DNA of 10,295 nucleotides from the NCBI GenBank assembly GCA_964215915.1, contig CAXPEB010000052.1:1-10295 (forward strand). The letters are read 5' to 3'. The notes beneath the pieces are model-generated. The model worked only from the letters and a program-made list of their open reading frames with translations, searched no databases and was not told the DNA's origin. Shown here piece after piece: positions 1-5,252 of the stretch. The DNA is from UBA8524 sp964215915. Lineage in GTDB: Bacteria; Bacteroidota; Bacteroidia; UBA8524. The position numbers and the translations under genes are program-made. Numbering within the stretch: the first letter of the stretch is position 1; each line of letters starts with the position of its first letter.

Positions 1-24
1 CTCTACCAGCTGAGCTAAGGAGGC
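1..24 (-). tRNA. tRNA gene, 5' fragment (probably tRNA-Thr), cut by the window edge
   Basis: On the minus strand the sequence from 24 down to 1 reads as a 7-base acceptor strand GCCTCCT, then TA, then the D-arm GCTCAGCTGGTAGAG, the standard opening of a bacterial elongator tRNA. The anticodon lies outside the window, so the identity is inferred: the acceptor strand suits tRNA-Thr, and in many Bacteroidota hpf is followed by a tRNA-Thr/Tyr/Gly/Thr cluster and tuf. The mature 5' end should be G24. The gene is broken by the contig end rather than degenerate; the conserved D-arm is shared by many tRNAs and is a typical place for an assembly to stop. The tRNA call is strong, the Thr call moderate. 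Confidence 0.8.
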
Positions 25-42
25 TAATGTCTCGTAAAAGAA

Positions 43-77
43 CAGTCCCCAAAAAGCATGCGCTATTTTGAGGACTG
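43..77 (-). terminator. Long hairpin between hpf and the tRNA; terminator-like on the minus strand
   Basis: CAGTCCCCAAAA (43-54) pairs with TTTTGAGGACTG (66-77) over 12 positions with one mismatch, and AGC/GCT can extend the stem inward to an ATGC loop. Read on the minus strand the hairpin is followed by TTCTTTTA, so it could act as an intrinsic terminator for the rpsU-xerC-hpf transcript. It begins directly downstream of the -7 element of a minus-strand promoter, so it could instead fold at the 5' end of the tRNA transcript. The structure is plain in the sequence; its role is inferred. Confidence 0.6.
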
Positions 78-108
78 CAAAAGTATCTCTTTTTTACAAT
101 TCTGCAAA
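78..108 (-). promoter_or_regulatory. Bacteroidota-type promoter for the tRNA (and probably tuf) transcript
   Basis: On the minus strand TTTG (108-105) is followed after exactly 19 bases by TACTTTTG (85-78), matching the Bacteroidota primary sigma consensus TTTG-N19-21-TAnnTTTG. Transcription would start near position 72-75, about 50 bases before the mature tRNA 5' end. No other good match lies between hpf and the tRNA, so this is the likely promoter of the stable-RNA and translation-factor cluster beyond the window. Confidence 0.65.
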
Positions 109-124
109 CAGAGACGGAAAAATT

Positions 125-427
125 TTATGAGGTGGCAAGGGTCTTTTCCTTGTACTTTTTCAATTGAACCTTCAAGCTCTCAAAAGCCAGGTCAATTGCG
201 CATTCGAAGGTGCGGCACTGCTCGGAAACAAAGAGGGTGGTCTGAGAGACATTTAACTTCACTTCAAGGTGCTTGTTGTTGTTGTGCGCATCGTTTTCCA
301 CCTTCAGGTAAATGGTGGCTGCCACAATGCTGTCGTAAAAGGTATTCAGCTTTTCAATACGTTTGTTGATGTACTCAATGAGCTTCTGATCTGCAGTGAA
401 GTTGATGGATTGAATGGTGATTTCCAT
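125..427 (-). CDS. hpf: Ribosome hibernation-promoting factor, short HPF/RaiA family
   Basis: This 100-residue protein has the HPF/YfiA (S30AE) fold signature: an N-terminal strand MEITIQSINFTADQKL, a helix with the IEKLNTFYDSIV segment, a strand pair around residues 38-65 (TIYLKVENDAH and KHLEVKLNVS), and a C-terminal amphipathic helix (about 75-95) rich in Lys. Members bind the 30S subunit in the channel used by mRNA and tRNA and, in stationary phase or starvation, hold ribosomes in an inactive 70S or 100S state. The length matches short HPF/YfiA proteins; the C-terminal dimerisation domain of long HPF is absent. The ATG at 427 lies 22 bases after the xerC stop, so it is probably the last gene of the rpsU-xerC-hpf operon. 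I see no clear Shine-Dalgarno. The family call is confident; dimer versus monomer behaviour is not deducible here. Confidence 0.9.
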   Translation of the reverse strand: MEITIQSINFTADQKLIEYINKRIEKLNTFYDSIVAATIYLKVENDAHNNNKHLEVKLNVSQTTLFVSEQCRTFECAIDLAFESLKVQLKKYKEKTLATS

Positions 428-449
428 AAGCGTACTAAAAATTAAAGGT

Positions 450-1343
450 TTAAGATTTGGGATGAGCCTTCCGGTAGACCTCTTTCAGGCGCTCTATTGA
501 ATTGTGGGTGTAGACCTGGGTGGCGGACAGGTTGCTGTGTCCGAGAAGTTCCTTGATGGCGTTCAGTTCTGCGCCGTTGTCCAGCAGGTGAGTGGCGTAA
601 CTGTGCCTCAGCACATGCGGACTGCGTTTTTTCAAGGTGCTGACCAGACCGAGGTTTTTGTTCACAATTTGATAGATGAGCCGGGGATAGGCAGGAGCGC
701 CGGTATTGGAAACCAGCAGCCGCTCTCCGGCAAAACCCTCCCGGTGTTTAACATGCAAATAGTTCCGCAACAGCTCTGCCAAATTACCCGGTATCGGAAT
801 GATCCGTTCTTTATTCCTCTTACCCAGCACCTTAATTGTTTGTTGCCTGAAATTAAGGTCGCTTTCCTTTAACCCGATAGCTTCCGAAAGACGAATACCG
901 GTACCATAAAGCAGGGCCAAAACAACATGATCCCTCCAGCTTTGGAATGGCGCATCCGTCTCGGGTTGCAGTTCAAGCAATTCTTCGATTTTCCCCTGTT
1001 CTACGAATACCGGTAGCTTACGTGCCATTTTAGGAGAAACCACTTTCTTCATTGGGGTCTCCTCAATATGGCCCTCTTTCAACAGGTAACGGAAGAAAGA
1101 TTTGAGGGCAGACAACTTCCGGTTTACACTTCGTGCCTGCATGCCTTCATTAAGCAGGTCGGCAACGAAAGAGCGTACCAGGGAAGCGTTTACCTCACGG
1201 GGGTCGTCAATGGAATAAGTCTGGGATAAATAGGACCGGAACTGGTGAAGGTCGTTACGGTATGCAGTAAGGGTGTGAAGAGAATATCGTTTTTCGCGCT
1301 CCAGGTAGTTGAGAAAGTCCGAAAAAAAGAAATCTGTACCCAT
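450..1343 (-). CDS. xerC: Tyrosine recombinase of the XerC/XerD family
   Basis: XerC/XerD-type recombinases resolve chromosome dimers at dif near the end of replication. The protein has an N-terminal SAM-like DNA-binding domain (about residues 5-90) and a catalytic domain (about 110-290). From ATG 1343 the full active-site set is visible: Arg151 (GTGIRLSE), Lys175 (LGKRNKER), His243 and Arg246 (SPHVLRHS), His269 (LGHSNLSAT) and nucleophile Tyr278 (QVYTH), so it should be active. ATG 1343 gives 297 residues, the usual XerC length. A TTG at 1385 would add 14 unconserved-looking residues (MLNNRKSVSL...) and lies only 15 bases after the rpsU stop, so it cannot be excluded; neither start has a good Shine-Dalgarno. 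The position between rpsU and hpf, with no attachment-site repeats or cargo, argues for a housekeeping Xer protein and not a mobile-element integrase. XerC versus XerD cannot be separated from this sequence alone. Confidence 0.92.
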   Translation of the reverse strand: MGTDFFFSDFLNYLEREKRYSLHTLTAYRNDLHQFRSYLSQTYSIDDPREVNASLVRSFVADLLNEGMQARSVNRKLSALKSFFRYLLKEGHIEETPMKKVVSPKMARKLPVFVEQGKIEELLELQPETDAPFQSWRDHVVLALLYGTGIRLSEAIGLKESDLNFRQQTIKVLGKRNKERIIPIPGNLAELLRNYLHVKHREGFAGERLLVSNTGAPAYPRLIYQIVNKNLGLVSTLKKRSPHVLRHSYATHLLDNGAELNAIKELLGHSNLSATQVYTHNSIERLKEVYRKAHPKS

Positions 1344-1400
1344 ACCGCTGTTCGGTAAAGATACAGATTTACGATTATTTAACAAGGGAAAAAGCGGAGC

Positions 1401-1592
1401 TTATTCTCCTTTGGTCTGCATTTGTTGCTTGTAGGCAGCGCGGATCATCTGGTGCCTTCTTTTAACGGAAGGCTTGGTGAAAGCCTGACGCTCTCTTAGC
1501 TCCTTCAATACCCCGGTCTTTTCAAATTTCTTCTTGAATTTTTTCAGGGCTTTTTCCAGCGATTCGTTCTCTTTTACGTTAACTATAATCAT
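1401..1592 (-). CDS. rpsU: 30S ribosomal protein S21
   Basis: The product is 63 residues, beginning MIIVNVKENESLEKALKKF, which is the characteristic start of bacterial S21 (bS21). The rest is a highly basic helical protein (KKKFEKTGVLKELRERQAF, then KPSVKRRHQMIRAA). S21 binds the 30S platform near the 3' end of 16S rRNA and influences initiation. ATG 1592 is chosen because family members begin MIIV; a longer reading frame to 1616 would add eight residues (MHPILEKT) and overlap the promoter's -7 box. It is first in the probable operon rpsU-xerC-hpf. In Bacteroidota S21 has been linked to occlusion of the anti-Shine-Dalgarno, which is consistent with the weak Shine-Dalgarno sequences of most genes here. 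Confidence 0.95.
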   Translation of the reverse strand: MIIVNVKENESLEKALKKFKKKFEKTGVLKELRERQAFTKPSVKRRHQMIRAAYKQQMQTKGE

Positions 1593-1613
1593 GGTCTTTT
1601 CCAGAATGGGGTG

Positions 1614-1645
1614 CAAATATAGAAAAGCAATTGGTCAAAATCAAA
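1614..1645 (-). promoter_or_regulatory. Promoter of the rpsU-xerC-hpf operon
   Basis: On the minus strand TTTG (1645-1642) is followed after 20 bases by TATATTTG (1621-1614), a full match to the Bacteroidota -7 element TAnnTTTG with normal spacing. The predicted start near 1607-1610 leaves a leader of about 15-20 bases before the rpsU ATG at 1592. The -33 element directly abuts the stop codon of the acyl-CoA dehydrogenase gene, so the intergenic space is just large enough for this promoter. Confidence 0.65.
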
Positions 1646-2815
1646 CTACTCTTTCAATACCGAACGGGAAATTACCAGTTTCTGAATTTCAGAGGTTCCT
1701 TCGCCGATTGTACACAGTTTGGAGTCACGATAGAACTTCTCTACCGGGAAATCTTTGGTATATCCATATCCCCCGAAAACCTGAATGGCGTCCGTGGATA
1801 CTTTTACCGCAACTTCACTGGTGTAGTATTTGGCCATTGCCGACTCTTTAGTAACCGGTTTCCCGTTATTTTTCAACCAGGCTGCCTGCATGGTGAGCAG
1901 TTCCCCGGCATCAATCTGCATGCGCATGTCAGCAAGCTTGAATCCGATTGCCTGAAAATTCGCTATAGGTTGCCCGAACTGTTCCCTTTCTTTGGAATAT
2001 TTCAAGGCAGCATCAAAAGCCCCTTTGGCAATTCCAAGTCCTAATGCGGCAATAGATATTCTTCCTCCGTCAAGGACCTTCATGGCCTGAATAAATCCTT
2101 CACCCACCTTACCCAGAATGTTCTCCTTGGGAACCCGGCAATCTTCAAAGATCATTTCTGCCGTTTCGCTGCAGCGCATGCCCAGCTTATTCTCTTTTTT
2201 GCCACCCCTGAATCCGGGAGTGCCCCGTTCCACCACAAAGGCGGTTATCCCGTGCGAATCCAGAAGATCGCCGGTTCGGGCCAGTACAACGGCCACATCA
2301 CCGCTAATGCCATGTGTGATCCAGTTCTTGGCTCCGTTCAGTACATAATGATCGCCATCTTCCTTTGCCACACAACGCATGCGAAGGGCGTCTGATCCGG
2401 TGTTTGCCTCTGTCAATCCCCAGGCTCCGATCCACTCTCCGCTGGCTAGTCGTGGTAACCATTTTTGCTTCTGTTCTTCGTTTCCGAACTGCAGAATATG
2501 ACCGGTACAGAGGGAATTATGGGCGGCAACCGAAAGAGCCAAAGAAGAATCTACTCTGGCCAGCTCTACAATGGCAGTTACATATTCGTAGTAACCGAAT
2601 CCTGCACCCCCGTATTGCTCAGGTACCAAAACGCCAAGCAGGCCCATTTCCCCGAGTTCATGCATCACATCTTTGGGAAAATGTTGGTTTTCATCCCAAT
2701 CCATCATATCCGGACGAATGCGCTTTTCGGCAAAATCCTGCACCATCTGGCGAACCATAGCCATGTTCTCAGTTTCTGCAAAACTGAATTGTTCGGTTGT
2801 GTTAAGGTTTGACAT
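1646..2815 (-). CDS. Acyl-CoA dehydrogenase (FAD-dependent)
   Basis: The 389-residue protein has the full acyl-CoA dehydrogenase layout: helical N-terminal domain (about 15-125), beta-barrel middle domain with signature GLTEANTGSDA (133-143), FAD-contacting WITHG (165-169), and C-terminal helical domain with REQFGQPI (277-284) and VFGGYGYTKDFPVEKFYRD (346-364). Glu372 in the IGEGTSEIQ motif occupies the position of the catalytic base of short/branched- and medium-chain enzymes. It should oxidise an acyl-CoA to the trans-2-enoyl-CoA, passing electrons to electron-transfer flavoprotein; chain-length preference cannot be read from sequence. ATG 2815 is chosen because the family starts about here, and because extension to 2905 would run into the terminator of the next gene. 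It appears monocistronic: no other beta-oxidation gene is beside it. Confidence 0.93.
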   Translation of the reverse strand: MSNLNTTEQFSFAETENMAMVRQMVQDFAEKRIRPDMMDWDENQHFPKDVMHELGEMGLLGVLVPEQYGGAGFGYYEYVTAIVELARVDSSLALSVAAHNSLCTGHILQFGNEEQKQKWLPRLASGEWIGAWGLTEANTGSDALRMRCVAKEDGDHYVLNGAKNWITHGISGDVAVVLARTGDLLDSHGITAFVVERGTPGFRGGKKENKLGMRCSETAEMIFEDCRVPKENILGKVGEGFIQAMKVLDGGRISIAALGLGIAKGAFDAALKYSKEREQFGQPIANFQAIGFKLADMRMQIDAGELLTMQAAWLKNNGKPVTKESAMAKYYTSEVAVKVSTDAIQVFGGYGYTKDFPVEKFYRDSKLCTIGEGTSEIQKLVISRSVLKE

Positions 2816-2829
2816 ATTTACAAGAATGG

Positions 2830-2837
2830 CAAAATTA
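2830..2837 (-). promoter_or_regulatory. Possible -7 promoter element of the acyl-CoA dehydrogenase gene
   Basis: TAATTTTG on the minus strand fits TAnnTTTG and lies 14 bases upstream of ATG 2815, giving a very short leader. No TTTG is seen at the expected -33 distance, so support is weaker than for the other promoters in this window. Confidence 0.35.
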
Positions 2838-2907
2838 GTATTTTGTTCCCATTTTTCCCCATGATACGGGCCTTGTACAGACAGGTTGAATGCACCTGAA
2901 ACCAAAC

Positions 2908-2939
2908 AAAAAGAGCAGGAAGTAGTCTACTTCCCGCTC
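2908..2939 (-). terminator. Rho-independent terminator of the porW-PBP transcript
   Basis: GAGCAGGAAGTAG (2913-2925) and CTACTTCCCGCTC (2927-2939) are complementary over 13 positions with one mismatch; allowing for a realistic loop the stem is about 10-11 bp. On the minus strand it is followed at once by TTTTTGTTTGG. It lies about 110 bases beyond the PBP stop at 3048. The plus-strand side has no T-run, so it acts only on the minus strand. The stretch between it and the PBP stop (2940-3047) contains no gene that I can see. Confidence 0.85.
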
Positions 2940-3047
2940 GCAAACGCTGATCAACAATGAGGAACCAGGAACTCCCGGATTACCGCTATGTTGGTCTAAT
3001 GACCTATGTATGTAGGACGAGAGCCGGGCAACGAATGTTGCTTCCGT

Positions 3048-5252
3048 TCATCGATTACCGAATGGGTCACGGGAATCCCCATCATTACCCGGTTGTTCGT
3101 ACTTATCGCAATCTACCTCTATCGACAAAGGCTTCTTGGGAACCTCAAATGGCCCGTCAAATAAGTCTATGCTCTTATCGGCATAAACCTTTTGCATGTA
3201 ATACGCCCAGATGGGCATCGACATCTCAGAACCGCTACCCAGTCGGAGTGACCGGAAATGCACTGCCCTGTGGTCGTTACCTACCCAGCCACCGGAAACC
3301 AGATTTGGGGTGATTCCGATAAACCAGCCGTCCGATTGGTTTTGAGTGGTTCCGGTTTTACAGGCTACCGGATTGGTAATATTATAGATGTATCTCAGCC
3401 GCGCTGCAGTCCCGAATGTTGCCCTTTCCATCATCTTCAACATCACGTAAGCGGTTTGTTCGCTCATAGCCTGTTGGGTTTTCGGGGTTTGTGAATAGAC
3501 CACTACACCATTTTTATCGGTAATGTTCTTAATGTAAAAAGGTTTTACAAATACGCCTTTGTTGGCATACGTGCCGAAAGCCCCGATCATTTCATATACG
3601 GAAAGGCTCATGGTGCCCAGGCAGATGGAGGGGTACGGTTCCAGAGTGCCTTCTATTCCCATACGCCTTGCCAGGCTAATCACATTCTCCGGTCCCTTGG
3701 GGCCCAATTGTTTCATGAGGTAGGCGGTGATACTGTTTACGGAAAGAGCAAGCGCCTTTCTCAGTTGCATGGTTCCACCATATTTGCCGTCCGCATTTTT
3801 TGGCGACCAGTTTTCATACTCTTCAAAAACCACCCGTTCGTTCGGAGCCTCGAAACAAGGAGAATACCCATTGTCAACCGCCTGGGTATAGACAAAAGGT
3901 TTGAAGGTTGATCCTACCTGTCGGGAACTATTGATGTTTACGTGATCGTATTTGAAATAACGGTGATCGATACCTCCCACCCAGGCCTTTATCTCTCCGG
4001 TATGCGGGTCAAGTGAAAGAAAACCGGTCTGAAGGAAATACTGATAGTATTTAAGGGAATCTAGCGGACTCATCGTGGTATCCACTTCCTGGTAGGGGCT
4101 ATTCCAGTTGAATACGGTCATTTTAACCGGTTTATCGAAGGCAGCACGGATCTCTTCATCGCTCATGTCCGCTTCCTTCATGGAACGGTAGCGCTCCGAT
4201 TTGCGCATTGCATCTTCGATGATTTCCTTGTGCTCTCCCCAGGGTTCTCGTCCCTTCCAGTGGTCAAAGAATTTTTTCTGATGGCTTTTCAGGTGCTTTT
4301 TTACGGCTTCTTCCGCATATGCCTGCATGCGGCTGTCAAGGGTTACATGGATCTGTAGCCCGTCCTTATATAAGTTATACCCGTTTTCTCTGCACCAGTC
4401 GCCAAGTTCCAGTCTGAGTTGCTCCCGGAAATAGGTGGCAAGTCCCTGGTTGTGGCTTTCCCTTTGGAAGTTGAGTTTGGTTTCCACTTCATACAAAGAG
4501 TCCTTCTCCGGCTCACTGAGGTAGCCGTTCCGTTCCATTTGCAGGAATACCACGTCGCGGCGTTCCTTATTGTTCTCGGGATTAAGTTTAGGGTTGAAAG
4601 CTGCCGGGTTTTTGGCCATCCCCACCAGGGTAGCTGCCTGATCGATGGTAAGTTTATCCGGGGTCGTGCCGAAATAGGTCTTAGCTGCTGAGTTGATCCC
4701 CACCGCATCATACAGAAAATCGAAGCGGTTGAAATACATGGCAATGATCTCTTCTTTAGTATAGCGCCGTTCCAGTTGTACGGCAATAACCCATTCTTTG
4801 AATTTCTGGGTGATTCGCTCAAAGGTGTTCTCCGAACGCTCTCCCGTAAAGAGCATTTTGGCCAGCTGTTGAGTAATGGTACTTCCGCCACCCGCTTTAC
4901 CAAGCATAATCACCGCCCGGGCCAGTGATCGCAGATCGATACCCGAATGAGAATAAAAGCGTTCGTCTTCTGTGGCAACCAGGGCATTAACCAGGTGAGG
5001 GGAGAGGTCTTTGTATTTGACCGGAGTGCGGTTTTCCACAAAAAATTTTCCGATCACTTGTCCGTCGGAACTGATCACTTCGGATGCAAGATTGCTTTTG
5101 GGGTTTTCCAGCTCCTTTACATCGGGAAGTTTTCCGAGTAAGCCATTACTGACCAGAAAGAAGAAAAGCACGGTAAGGAAGATGCCCCCGAACACAATTC
5201 CCCAGAACCAGAACCAGATCCTGAGGAGTCTGCGTTTTTTGGATTTTGTCAT
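3048..5252 (-). CDS. mrcA: Class A penicillin-binding protein, PBP1A family (transglycosylase/transpeptidase)
   Basis: This 734-residue bifunctional peptidoglycan synthase has a short basic cytoplasmic tail (KSKKRR), one membrane helix (about 11-35), a GT51 glycosyltransferase domain (about 60-240) and a penicillin-binding transpeptidase domain (about 400-690). GT51 motifs are ATEDERFYSHSGID with catalytic Glu95, GGSTITQQ (122-129) and RRYTKEEIIAMYFN (162-175). Transpeptidase motifs are SxxK at Ser448-Lys451 (GSTFKPF), SVN at 504-506 and KTG at 632-634, all intact. It polymerises lipid II and cross-links stem peptides outside the inner membrane. The linker at about 310-400 is long, charged and helical (HQKKFFDHWKGREPWGE, then an acidic stretch), which I recall as common in Bacteroidota PBP1A proteins. 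The ATG overlaps the porW stop as ATGA, indicating translational coupling. The hydrophilic C-terminal tail (about 710-734) is Asp/Pro/Gly-rich. Confidence 0.95.
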   Translation of the reverse strand: MTKSKKRRLLRIWFWFWGIVFGGIFLTVLFFFLVSNGLLGKLPDVKELENPKSNLASEVISSDGQVIGKFFVENRTPVKYKDLSPHLVNALVATEDERFYSHSGIDLRSLARAVIMLGKAGGGSTITQQLAKMLFTGERSENTFERITQKFKEWVIAVQLERRYTKEEIIAMYFNRFDFLYDAVGINSAAKTYFGTTPDKLTIDQAATLVGMAKNPAAFNPKLNPENNKERRDVVFLQMERNGYLSEPEKDSLYEVETKLNFQRESHNQGLATYFREQLRLELGDWCRENGYNLYKDGLQIHVTLDSRMQAYAEEAVKKHLKSHQKKFFDHWKGREPWGEHKEIIEDAMRKSERYRSMKEADMSDEEIRAAFDKPVKMTVFNWNSPYQEVDTTMSPLDSLKYYQYFLQTGFLSLDPHTGEIKAWVGGIDHRYFKYDHVNINSSRQVGSTFKPFVYTQAVDNGYSPCFEAPNERVVFEEYENWSPKNADGKYGGTMQLRKALALSVNSITAYLMKQLGPKGPENVISLARRMGIEGTLEPYPSICLGTMSLSVYEMIGAFGTYANKGVFVKPFYIKNITDKNGVVVYSQTPKTQQAMSEQTAYVMLKMMERATFGTAARLRYIYNITNPVACKTGTTQNQSDGWFIGITPNLVSGGWVGNDHRAVHFRSLRLGSGSEMSMPIWAYYMQKVYADKSIDLFDGPFEVPKKPLSIEVDCDKYEQPGNDGDSRDPFGNR

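Noticed and set aside
58..369. A 103-codon plus-strand reading frame over the hpf region
   Set aside because: It is rich in Cys, Arg and Trp with no recognisable pattern and runs antisense to hpf, which has clear family features.
450..1343. xerC as an integrase marking a mobile element
   Set aside because: There are no attachment repeats, tRNA-end duplications or cargo genes; the flanking genes are core translation genes and the length fits housekeeping XerC.
2816..2905. N-terminal extension of the acyl-CoA dehydrogenase to 2905
   Set aside because: The extra 30 residues do not resemble the family and the extension would pass through a -7 promoter element and reach the terminator T-run.
3028..3041. 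Small GCAAC-GAAT-GTTGC hairpin just after the PBP stop
   Set aside because: The stem is only 5 bp with no T-run; the much stronger terminator at 2908-2939 explains the 3' end.
4343..4903. A 186-codon minus-strand frame inside the PBP gene
   Set aside because: It is an alternate frame of the GT51 region; the PBP frame has every catalytic motif intact.
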